A stretch of 26,345 bases of DNA from Acanthaster planci (lineage: Eukaryota; Echinodermata; Asteroidea; Valvatida; Acanthasteridae): positions 3,527,515 to 3,553,859 of the forward strand of contig NW_019091358.1 in NCBI RefSeq assembly GCF_001949145.1, in the 5' to 3' direction. Below, in pieces: positions 11,801 through 20,442 of this stretch (positions are counted from its first letter, which is position 1; each line of letters begins with the position of its first letter). A program made the translations under genes and the position numbers. The notes below the pieces were generated by a model. The model had not been told where the DNA came from and searched no databases. It saw nothing but the letters and a program-made list of their open reading frames with translations.

Positions 11801-12798
11801 TATCCCACTCGGATCCCAAAGAACCTCAGACGGATGTCGCAGCTTACAAGAACAGCAACGGGAGGAGATGAGGCTGTACTCTCTGTATGATCACAAACAG
11901 AGGGAGTTGCAGCGTCAGGAGGAAGAGCAACGAAAAACCAAACACGAGGATCGACGGAGATCTGAGTCTAGTGAATTGTGGAGGGAGAGTCAAAGAACAT
12001 TGGAGGAGCGCCAGCAGGAGCAGGATCATGCCAGGAGAGTAAGCATCTCCCCAAGGCAAGACACACCTAAGGAGCAGAGCACTACCACCCCATCTTCCAA
12101 GTCAGCAAACGGCGACAAGAAACACAGAGACTCTCCCTTGCCAAACAAGAGTCAGTCCCCCCATGACAAGGGCCCACCCAGGGGACTGATTCCACCCTCC
12201 AGGCGAGTGCTGGACACATACCCAGCATACCTTCAGCCACCCTATGTGCAGTCGCCATTTGTGCCCATGCCCTTCGACCCAAACCATCCTGCTTACCAGG
12301 CAGTCAACCCCATGGTTGCCTATCCCTACATCCCTCATGATTTGCACTACCCACCACCACCAGGATCACGCGTTATCAGTCCCATGTGGAAGTCACCGGA
12401 GGAGCGGGGACGCTACGAAATGGACCGTGAACACTCGGGCGTGACCTCTCCCCATGGCTCTGGCAGCAAGGGTAGAGACTCCTCCCGCGAGCGACCACCA
12501 AAAGCCCTGGATGTCCTCCAGCAGCACGCCAACCAGTACCATAAGAATGAGCGGTCACGTTCGCCAGAGCCGGACAGGGAGAAGAGACGGTCGTCCTCTC
12601 CACATCGGCCAGCATCCCCTGCTGAGAGGAAAACACCAGTGACACCCACATCTCGAGAGGGTTCTCCGAGGTACGATGCAGCCAGAAGGCATGGTCCACC
12701 TCTTCCTTCATCTCATTTACTACATCAGCATATGCACACCCACCAGCACACACACCTAGGCATGGGCTACCCAGTCTTGCAGCCCTATGATCCTTACG
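8801..12798 (+). CDS. ZNF609-like: ZNF608/ZNF609-like, 4.0-kb main exon with the C2H2 zinc finger
   Basis: Acceptor TTTTGCAG (ends 8800) and donor TACG|GTAAG (12798/12799). The 3,998 nt hold an uninterrupted frame of about 1,332 codons. It opens with RFCDSPTSDMET, a family signature. The single C2H2-type finger lies at 9189-9260 (CPEPNCNKKYKHINGLRYH then HAH; spacing C-X4-C-X12-H-X2/4-H). Later family-specific blocks are KSARPIAPAPP (about 10108-10140), GSPAYSDISDANDDAP (10995-11042), a charged helical stretch with many Glu, Arg and Gln (about 11475-12045), FDPNHPAYQAVNPMVAYPY (about 12270-12330) and ALDVLQQHANQYHK (about 12504-12546). Two IKTEP motifs (9927-9941, 11622-11636) match the SUMO consensus. 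Lysine-rich patches near 10057-10100 and 10350-10395 look like nuclear localisation signals. Outside these blocks the protein is disordered, rich in Ser, Pro and Lys, with a Gln/Pro run at 10804-10845. Likely a nuclear co-regulator of transcription. Confidence 0.96.
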
Positions 12799-13712
12799 GT
12801 AAGATTTTGTTGTGTGTTCCCTGTTCAGAACCTAAAACCTTTTTAACCACTACCANNNNNNNNNNNNNNNNNNNNNNNNNNNNNNNNNNNNNNNNNNNNN
12901 NNNNNNNNNNNNNNNNNNNNNNNNNNNNNNNNNNNNNNNNNNNNNNNNNNNNNNNNNNNNNNNNNNNNNNNNNNNNNNNNNNNNNNNNNNNNNNNNNNNN
13001 NNNNNNNNNNNNNNNNNNNNNNNNNNNCTACATGCTAATCTGGCCCCTATTGAAAAGAGGTCAGCAGTGCACTGAGCCAGGTTCGTGAACAAAAGACAGT
13101 TGTATAACACTGCACAATCTGGGCTCTGTTTACAAGGCTGCAGGCCTGGCTGAAATATTCAGGCATCAATGAAGGTCACCTGTCAACTTAGAGCAGTGCC
13201 TAAAGATTACTCCGTGCGGCTATAAACAACTGTTAAATGGAATGATGAATTGTTGAAGGATTTTGAAAACGGAAAAAAATGATAGTCATGCCGGCCCAGC
13301 ATCCTCAAGGTTGAAAATTGCCCCGGCTAAGACCCACTTCTTTATTTCTGAAAAAAAAAAGTTCGGGAGCTTATTTTTAGAGCAGTGTTTCCCCCCAAAG
13401 GAAGGATGACTCTTAAATTCAGAATCCACATTGACCCCCAGACCAGCCTTTTTTCATGCAAACTGATTTTGTACTTAGTGGAAAATGAGTGTCAGTAATT
13501 TATTTGCACTCGCCAAATAGCAGTCCAACACAAGCATTACTGAACCAGTCACGTGGGACTGGCATGTTTTCCACATTATAGCATCTCAGAGGTCTCCCAT
13601 TCCTCCTGAGGGTCTGAAAGCTTTGACTCGCTGTCCATTGGCCTTGACAAGCATATCAGATAGGTACAATGTTCTCTTATTTATGCCATTCTATATTTCT
13701 TTCTCTCTTTAG
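12799..13712. other. intron containing an assembly gap
   Basis: Donor GTAAGA at 12799 and acceptor CTCTCTTTAG ending at 13712. Includes 172 Ns at 12856-13027, whose true length is unknown. The main exon's frame continues open past the donor into the gap and again after it, but the read-through peptide has no family similarity, whereas the next exon restores it in the right phase. An extra exon hidden in the gap cannot be excluded, although exons 8801-12798 and 13713-13791 join in phase without one. Confidence 0.85.
12856..13027. other. assembly gap (Ns)
   Basis: A run of 172 undetermined bases. It lies wholly inside the intron between the main exon and the polyalanine exon, so it does not interrupt predicted coding sequence. 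Confidence 1.
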
Positions 13713-13791
13713 TTCTCGCCAGCCATCAACAGGCAGCAGCAGCGGCAGCTGCAGCTGCTGCAACCGGTGTCAATCCGTACGCTGTCAGAAG
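13713..13791 (+). CDS. ZNF609-like: ZNF608/ZNF609-like, penultimate coding exon (polyalanine)
   Basis: A 79-nt exon between CTCTTTAG (ends 13712) and GTAAAA (from 13792). Its first two bases complete the codon left by the main exon, giving YDPY|VLASHQQ, then ten consecutive alanines encoded by mixed GCA/GCG/GCT, then TGVNPYAVR. The VLASHQQ segment is comparable to the IVASQQ found near the C terminus of vertebrate ZNF609. A different frame through this exon gives a Ser/Cys-rich peptide that should be ignored. The mixed alanine codons argue for selection on the residue run rather than recent triplet expansion. Confidence 0.85.
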
Positions 13792-14599
13792 GTAAAAGCA
13801 CTACACACCAAACTCTCTACTTTGGAAAGCTTGATTACGTTCATTTTGTCACTCCAAGTGCAAGCTGAGACCTCAAAATGAAGTTGCAGTGGCATCCCAT
13901 TACAAAATCAAGACTTGGTCCTGGCCGTGTATTCCAGGGTTTATAAAATTTCCACACCGCATTGCCTCAGTAGAACAAGATTAACCTAAATCACAAGCAA
14001 TCTTGGCTTTAATTTGCTACACTGAACTATTTGAACTCAGGTTTATACTGTATGAACCCAGGTTTGGATGATTCAAAAACAAACAATAGATTGATTTTGC
14101 CATCCTGCTTCTTTTTTTTTTTTTATATCTTCGTCACCCAGTACTTAAAGAGCAGCTCTAAGGAAAACTTCTTTCTCTGATTTCATCTTTTAAAATAAAT
14201 ATGGAAGCATCCAAATCAAATGTAGTGTCATTTGTCTTCAGAGCTCAATTATATGAAGCTAAATAGGGCTTTTTTTTCTGTTCATGCCAAGATGCGAATT
14301 CTGAATGTAGACTGTGTCATTCGTAGAAAACTGAGAAAATGAGGGGAACCCTTGACTTGTGTTCGTAGTGGATAAACCCCTGTGCATGCCAAACAACGTA
14401 TGTAGCCATAGTTTGTAGCCATTTTTAGCTTGTTATAGTTGAGCTCTGATGACAAATGACACTGCGTTCGATTTGGATGCTTCCATATTTATTTGGACAG
14501 GTGAAATCAGAGAAAACATGTTGCCCTTGGAGATGCTCCTTCACCAAACCATGTGCATACAGATTACACTTCATTTGTTTTTCCTTTCATTTTTTCCAG
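13792..14599. other. last intron, ZNF608/609-like gene
   Basis: GTAAAA donor and TTTTTTCCAG acceptor ending at 14599. Holds a T12 run and the large inverted repeat annotated separately; otherwise A/T-rich with no coding signal. Confidence 0.75.
14150..14541. mobile_element. foldback (MITE-like) element in the last intron
   Basis: Two arms of about 120 bp are imperfect reverse complements: 14150-14270 and 14417-14541, separated by about 146 bp. The best-paired core is AATATGGAAGCATCCAAATC at about 14198-14217 and its complement near 14470-14490, with further pairing through GTGTCATTTGTC and TCAGAGCTCAA. Similarity is roughly 80% by eye. The structure resembles a non-autonomous foldback transposon. 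No transposase frame is present, and I could not define a target-site duplication. It ends only about 58 bases before the last splice acceptor. Confidence 0.75.
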
Positions 14600-14606
14600 G
14601 GAATGA
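14600..14606 (+). CDS. ZNF609-like: ZNF608/ZNF609-like, end of coding sequence in terminal exon (stop at 14604-14606)
   Basis: The acceptor TTTTTTCCAG ends at 14599. Joining the two-base overhang AG from 13790-13791 to the G at 14600 gives Arg, then GAA and TGA. The protein would therefore end NPYAVRRE. As I recall it, vertebrate ZNF609 ends with a short PPPRR tail, so a basic C terminus is plausible. Only seven coding bases lie in this exon; the rest is 3' UTR. Another last exon further away could exist, but this one has a good acceptor and the correct distance. Confidence 0.65.
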
Positions 14607-14940
14607 AGCAGGCTGAAAGGTTCCTCCACCATGCTTTTAGTGACACTTGCAATGTTCCACCAACCAAAGAGTCTGTGACCAAAGAGTTGATTGATTCCAT
14701 CGATTGTTGCGGAACAAGGCTCTACTGCTCAGCATGCAGTATGCAGAAGGACTGTTGACGTTTGCGGCCAGTTTTTGGGGGAGCCTCTTTATTTTAGGAA
14801 GAGGAAACAGGGAAGGACTTTGTGAGATGAAGACATGATATTTTTTGTTATTTTGTTAGAAATCTTGTCATTGGTCTTATTTAGAAGCTGATTTCAGGTT
14901 TCCAGTAAATTTATGGAGTTTGGGCAGAAAGAGGAAGTTT

Positions 14941-14948
14941 TGTATATA
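14941..14948 (+). promoter_or_regulatory. Pumilio-type element (UGUAUAUA) in predicted 3' UTR
   Basis: Exact match to the consensus UGUANAUA recognised by PUF-family RNA-binding proteins. It lies about 335 nt after the predicted stop, in sense orientation. A single 8-mer, so function is only a possibility. Confidence 0.35.
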
Positions 14949-15721
14949 GTGTGGACAGGTGGATTATCTGGTTTGTATTCGGTCTTTTGATGCGGCCGGC
15001 ATACGTGTGAATTTTTATACAGATGGGTAGAATGCTGAATCCCTTGTAAATTGTAAATCGCATTTCTTTAACCAAGTTAAAGAGGTGAGCCTTTTGTCCT
15101 TTTTGGTGGTTGGATTGCATACCAAACTGATCACCAACATTCTCCTCATGCCACAAGGTCAGCTTTCTTCATCAGGTATTAACTGTGCCCAGACACTGGC
15201 AAGCACTGTTTTGAATAAGATTTTGTAAGTTTTTCATAGAATGATCTCTCCATTTTACACTGACTGTCAATCAAAACGCACCAATAATTTTTTCTTCAGA
15301 AAATGGGAATTTAAAAAAATATGCTCTCCAATTTCTCACAAAGAGTTGTGGTGGGAGGACTTACTTAGACAGTCACGCAGCAAGTCATTCAGTCCATGCA
15401 TGATTCCAGCATCTCATCAGAACAGAACATGAAAATGGTGCATTTCCATTGACTTGACAGTATTTTCAACTCACCGGTGACGATACCATCAATAGGGAGC
15501 AGAAAGTAATTCCCAGGGAGGTAACAGACTGGACTTCCCTCTTTTCCTTGCTGACTGTATACTATGGGACTGAATACTCAATGTGTGCGTTAGTCAAGCA
15601 TTCTCTCTGTTAAGGATCCAGCTCCTTGCATGCAGTTACCATATACCAAACATAAGATTTTATTCGAAAAAGTACTGTTACATATATGTGCTGTAATTGT
15701 AGGAGAATATCCCCCCTTCAA

Positions 15722-15727
15722 AATAAA
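15722..15727 (+). promoter_or_regulatory. polyadenylation signal AATAAA (proximal)
   Basis: AATAAA about 1.1 kb after the predicted stop, followed within 50 bases by a strongly T-rich downstream element (about 15752-15790). A good candidate for the proximal cleavage site. Confidence 0.55.
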
Positions 15728-16631
15728 GCATTTAAGGTGAAACAGGTCCTATTTTTAATTTATTTTTTTTTCTCTTGCTCCTTGTTTTAGTTAGTAGTGT
15801 CATAGCCATTTTGTACTGTTGGAATTTTGGCAGTTTGGATCAAATTCTCTTTTTCCCCTTGAGCATTTCTGCACTTTCAATTCCTAAAATCTGATGGTGA
15901 ATTCTTGATGTTCTCGCTATTTTTGAAAAAGCGCAATATATAACTTCGTGGCTTAGAATTGCTATTACCCAGTTTACGGATAGAGGGGAGAGAAAAAGAT
16001 CACCTGAAGACGACCAGAAACAGGTTCTGGCCCTCTTCCTTTGATTGCCAACTTCCTTTGTAGTGGATAAATCACAGAATTGAAACTGATCTGTGTCCAA
16101 CAAGCGAGGGGACAACAACAATTAACGGTCATGTCTTGTATGCGCATTGCCGGGACAACCCATCATGGTGACTTAATTATTGCTGACAAATCATCAAGAC
16201 AGTTTCTGACCGGCGGTGTCTCAGCAGAGAGTGTCTTGTTTCACCATACCTCGTCCAGGTGAACAGCAGTAGCTTTTGACAGCACTTTTGCCTGAGGAGA
16301 GAACCAGTCAAACATTCAAGTTTAGTGTGGTTCTTGAACACAAAAGGAAAGAAACAAGTTTGCTGTTGGTCGCGGAGACTGAATTTTTTGCCAGCATCAG
16401 CTTGTAGTAAACAAGCTGTTATTAAAACAAGTTGCCGTTACAATTGTAAATGATGAAGTATGATATTTGGCATCGGACTTTGTTGCTTAAAAAACTAATC
16501 GTTTTATCAAGTCTTATTCTTCCTAGATGTATTATAGACCTATATTTTCATTCTTGATTGTGTCTCGTTTTTTAAGTGCCACTGATTATAAAACCGTGTA
16601 GCACACACCACTTTGTATTTTACTGTATCTT

Positions 16632-16637
16632 AATAAA
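16632..16637 (+). promoter_or_regulatory. polyadenylation signal AATAAA (distal)
   Basis: AATAAA about 2.0 kb after the predicted stop. GT/T-rich sequence follows at about 16691-16740. A candidate distal end of the transcript. Confidence 0.5.
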
Positions 16638-16660
16638 ATTGTAGACTTTTGCCGCAAAAA

Positions 16661-17030
16661 ATGCGACAGGAAAATCAGGCTCATTGAGTTCATTTGTATA
16701 TGTCCTTGCGAGGATTTTGTTCTATTGGTTATTTTTTCATTTAAGCCAGTCAAAATGAAATTGTAGATTTATGGAACTTATGGACAGAGGATTAAACTGG
16801 GCATTATTTAGTTGCTACCTATTTTGTATTGAAAATATTATCAGTGGTGTTTTGCTGCTTGTGTCAACTTAACCATGGCTCTTTTGAGACGTGTAAAAAA
16901 ATTTCGCCCTTCCCCACTGTCACTTGGTATGATTTAGTCACGATGCATCTTTATCATGCTGAGCCCCCTGAAAATGGAACATGTCATTCTAATGAACTGC
17001 CACCTTAAAGCTTACGCTGTGAATGACATC
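16661..17030. other. intergenic, nothing recognised
   Basis: A/T-rich sequence with no coding or RNA gene signal. A variant ATTAAA occurs near 16791 and could extend the upstream transcript. Confidence 0.5.
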
Positions 17031-17277
17031 TGGGTCATTCCATGAGGTTGGGGCACAATTTGTGATGGTGTCCTTGTCACATGGGTAATTTTTACCACCT
17101 GTCATGACCTGAAGAGTAGGTCATTTACTCTGTAAAAATAACACACACCTCTGTATTCAGCCTTGCAAGGTGTATAATTGGGAATCCACATGCAGGGAAA
17201 TAGCTGTTCAGTTCTACGGAACCCACATAACAATGGACACCGTCACAAATTGTGTCCCAACCTCATGGAATGACCCA
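17031..17277. mobile_element. MITE-like element with ~56-bp terminal inverted repeats
   Basis: The left arm at 17031-17086 begins TGGGTCATTCCATGAGGTTG. The right arm at 17221-17277 is its reverse complement with only a few mismatches over the first 45 bp. The enclosed 135 bp has no ORF of note. The size (247 bp), long inverted termini and lack of coding capacity fit a miniature inverted-repeat transposable element. ATC lies just outside the innermost GGGTCA on the left and just after the right end, but a target-site duplication is not convincing. Confidence 0.75.
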
Positions 17278-18335
17278 TCCACAAAAATTTCTGTCAGATT
17301 GAATTGAAGCTTCACACTTGCTAAAAACTGAAGTGTTGAATCCAACATCTACAGGAATGCGATCAGTGACCGCTCTCTGAAAGCATTACACTGAAAATTT
17401 TAAAAGATAAACCAGTATTGTAAATATCATATCCCACAGTTCAAATATTAATTCAAAAATTGAGGCCCGAGTGTTCATCCAACATTTTCCCTTTGATAAT
17501 GTTATATCATCATTTAAAATGTTGATAAACAGATTTGAAGCTGAATTAAAAATTTTAAATATTGGATTTAACAAAATGTTGGATTCTACAGCAAGTGGTC
17601 ACTGACCGCAGTCTGGTAAGTGTTTCACTTTTTGGCATAGGCCTAGACCCCTATGGATTCAAGAAGAACTCATCCTTTCCTCAGCTGTACATGTAGGAGG
17701 ATCTAAAGCAAAAAAATACAAAGGAAACAAATCCCTTACCTATGAGTTATCATATTCCTCTTTTCTAAATTGCATACAAATGGCATGACAATTTATATCG
17801 GGCTTCTTTCTGTTTTGACTTTTGAACAGACTCGGGAACCACACTACTGGAGGGAGCATCTGACCAGGTGACAGGCCTATACGGGTGCACTGAACTAATT
17901 CAAGCTCCACTGGAAAGAGTATAAAATCAACAAAGTTTGGAGCCCTATGGCAGGCAACTGAAGTCCCTGAGGCCTGTCAACAAAAAGCAATGTGTTGTTT
18001 GGTCCGTCGGATTTCATTTGATTTGCGAGTTTTAGTATGTGAACCATTGAATTTTTTAATTATCCACCAAAACCAAACTCAACCCCCAAAAAGTGGATGT
18101 TCGCAAGTCTTCTCAGCGGCCACTTTTCAAATGATATCCCTCACGTTCTGGGGGCTCTTCTGACACATTTTCAGTCACATTTTTGTCAGCTTTTCCCCCA
18201 GATGGGTGCCCCTGAATCTACAGAGGTGATCGTGGGCCACATCCCACAATTTCTTTGCTCACACAGACCCCTCTTTTCGAAAGAATTTGCAGGGGTACTT
18301 TTTAAGCGCCTTGGCCTGGTGGTAAATTTTCTTTG
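17278..18335. other. intergenic, minor repeats only
   Basis: Contains an A/T-rich block flanked by degenerate direct repeats that share TCTACAG...TCA.TGACCGC (about 17349-17380 and 17587-17617). An 80-codon plus-strand ORF at 18097-18336 has no recognisable family and is probably chance. Confidence 0.45.
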
Positions 18336-18511
18336 AATACAGGCATTTCACAATTGTCCGCCATCAAGAGTTTGCTGCACGTTGACCAATCACAGTGCAA
18401 GAAATCTGTTGACCAAATGCGCGTGTGAAAAGGGTCGACAATTGTCACGCACCGTGATTGGTCTAGGCATGGCAAACTTTTAGAGGCACACTATTGTGAA
18501 TCGCCAGTATT
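18336..18511. mobile_element. 176-bp foldback element with an inverted pair of CCAAT boxes
   Basis: Nearly the whole segment is one imperfect palindrome: left arm 18336-18414 and right arm 18433-18511. The ends pair as AATAC..GGC..TTCACAAT and its complement. The centre of each arm carries GACCAATCAC (18383-18392) or its complement GTGATTGGTC. The loop is about 18 bases. No coding capacity. It looks like a short foldback MITE; the conserved CCAATCA in both arms is notable because it matches the NF-Y-type CCAAT box. Confidence 0.7.
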
Positions 18512-18610
18512 TGGACACTGCACAGACATGAACATGTAGACTGCCTTTTTAGACCTTGTTCGTGATCTCCATGGTGCAGACTAAAATCTAGACTTCTTTT
18601 TCAGAGAAAG

Positions 18611-18695
18611 GGAAACGTCCTGTGGACATGTATAAGTCCACAGAACGTCTTCCTTTCCTGCATCGTGTGGACATCTTTTGTTCACAAGTCCACAC
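18611..18695. repeat. two adjacent small hairpins sharing the GTGGAC/GTCCAC stem
   Basis: First hairpin: CTGTGGAC at 18620-18627 pairs perfectly with GTCCACAG at 18636-18643 around an 8-base loop, and the flanks (GGAAACGTC and ACGTCTTCC) extend the stem with small bulges. Second hairpin: GTGTGGAC at 18665-18672 pairs with GTCCACAC at 18688-18695 around a 15-base loop. Possibly a degenerate repeat or a structured RNA; no known RNA family is recognised. Confidence 0.5.
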
Positions 18696-20208
18696 TAGGT
18701 ACTTAAGGTTAGCGCGGTGGCACACTTGCACTTGTGAAGTATACCGAGTGCACGGTGGTCGCTTTAGTCTGTTTATTGTCGCGACTTTGTGTCAAGAAAT
18801 TAGTCTTTGAGCGTTGAGGAATCGCCGGCCCACCTACGTGATGACATTGATGGAGTATGTACAATGGATTTTGCTTTTATTATTCCACCTTTACAGGAAT
18901 AAAATTCATAGGCCTAGTTCTAGTTGAGAGTGATGAGACCATGTTGAGACTAATCCTACATGCAGGACTGGGATCAACACTAGGCATGCCTACACTCACT
19001 GGCTATAGTACATCATGTGCATGGCCCATTTCTGTGAAAATGACATGAACAACTTTAGTAGGCATGTATGCCCACTGAGATTTTGCACACATCTTGCAAA
19101 TTGTTCATCCCTCAAGTTGTTGGGTCTGATGTGCAGCTGGCCATCCCATTAATGGTATAAGCCCAACAAGCCCAACTTCACTTGACCCGACTGCATCAGG
19201 ATGATGTAGATCAGTCAATAATAGTCTGAGCAACTTGGATTCTGACAAATTGCCTTTTTAAAGATTTGGATATGGTCCAGCGAATCATGGCAATGCACAC
19301 ACACTGTATACCCATCAGTCATGTCAGTGTGAAGTCGCCAACCTGGTCTGGAATCGCCTCGCTCCGAATCAACTCCATCTGGGGTCAACTTGGTCCCAAG
19401 TCAACTTGGTCTCGTCAACTCTTGAAGGCAGGCACTTGACTGCAGCATGAATAAAAATCTTCCAAGCTAGTTTCAACACACTTTCTAGCATACCTTTACA
19501 TGTATTAAAGTACATGTATTTCCAGAATTCTATCATGTTCATTCTGCATGTACACTTTATTTACACATATAGGCCTACTGACATGTGCATGAGATATCAA
19601 GCCTTGTAATTTGGGATGGCCAGGCACTTGGATGCATCATTAATTACTACAGACAAGAAAGCGAAATCCCAGTCTTTCTTGCCTGTCTGACAAACTTTGG
19701 CATATAAATATTTCCAGAAATCTAACACTGCATGTACACTGTATTTACAAACATACAAACATACTATATGTTAGCCTATTAAGCCTCGAAACAAAAAGTC
19801 AATGAAAAACTTGGTTCCTGATATACTAGTACCTTTTGTGTTAAGTTCTTGTCAGTTGCTGTGGAGATCAGTGGATTTTCAAAGACTCGGACTTGAACTT
19901 AGACTTACATGTACCGGTAGACCTTCTGGACTTGAACTCGAACAATGAGAACTTGACTACCAGGACTTGACCCAAGCCCCCTCTCTGATTTTTAACTTTC
20001 TTTTACTGCGCATGACTGGTGGTCTGCGCATTTGTCTGTGGTGCCGAGGCATGCGTAAAATGGAAAAACAGGACCGACAAGGTTTAAAACACTCCTTGGT
20101 ATGTTTGTAAAGGTACATGTACGCAAATTGTCCAAATACAAAAGGATTTGAACAGAATCATGCAATGTACATTCTGTGCATTGAATTTTGAAAGTTTCCA
20201 TGATTGAC
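18696..20208. other. intergenic, low-level duplications
   Basis: Holds a degenerate direct duplication of about 60 bp (19515-19577 and 19707-19760, sharing ATTTCCAGAA and CTGCATGTACACT) and clusters of ACTTGG/ACTTGA words at 19380-19440 and 19880-19970. No gene recognised. Confidence 0.5.
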
Positions 20209-20292
20209 TTAGTAGTTTACAGTTTGATAAGTTGAAGTTTGTACTGTAGTGTGACATGTTGCAGCAGACTGCCAGTGCTGGGTCAGATGTCC

Positions 20293-20394
20293 ACCCCTGC
20301 CTGTGGGCTCATCTTCTGGCATCACTGGCCTGATAGAGGAAGGCGATAGCAGCGTGGTTGGTCCCCTGCCTGTGGGCTCATCTTCTGGCATCAC
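20293..20394 (-). repeat. duplicated 32-bp segment; minus strand encodes VMPEDEPTGRG twice
   Basis: The same 32 bases (CCCCTGCCTGTGGGCTCATC and the following 12) occur at 20293-20324 and 20363-20394, 70 bp apart. On the minus strand both lie in one open frame (20209-20442, 77 residues starting MTTTVVKQEMAYSTG), so the peptide VMPEDEPTGRG is repeated with a 23-residue period. It may be an exon fragment of a tandem-repeat protein or a chance frame across a DNA duplication. No family is recognised. Confidence 0.45.
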
Positions 20395-20442
20395 CGCCCC
20401 AGTAGAGTAAGCCATCTCTTGTTTTACGACAGTAGTAGTCAT

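Larger units (their letters stand above)
14607..16660 (+). other. predicted 3' UTR of the ZNF608/609-like gene
   Basis: Follows the predicted stop and has no recognisable coding content. The 50-codon frame that continues after the acceptor (14600-14758) is in a different phase from the gene. Two AATAAA hexamers at 15722 and 16632, each followed by T- or GT-rich sequence, would give UTRs of about 1.1 or 2.05 kb. A TGTATATA word (Pumilio-type) occurs at 14941-14948. Boundaries are inferred from signals only. Confidence 0.6.

Noticed and set aside
8939-12753. Many minus-strand and alternate-frame ORFs of 60-135 codons inside the main exon
   Set aside because: They are shadows of the long conserved plus-strand frame; GC-richer codons there reduce stop frequency on the other frames.
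12799-13088. Extension of the main ORF through the donor and the N gap to 13088
   Set aside because: A good GTAAGA donor ends family similarity, the next exon restores it in phase, and translation across Ns is meaningless.
14456-14758. 100-codon plus-strand ORF across the last acceptor
   Set aside because: It mixes intron foldback sequence with 3' UTR and is out of phase with the gene's reading frame.
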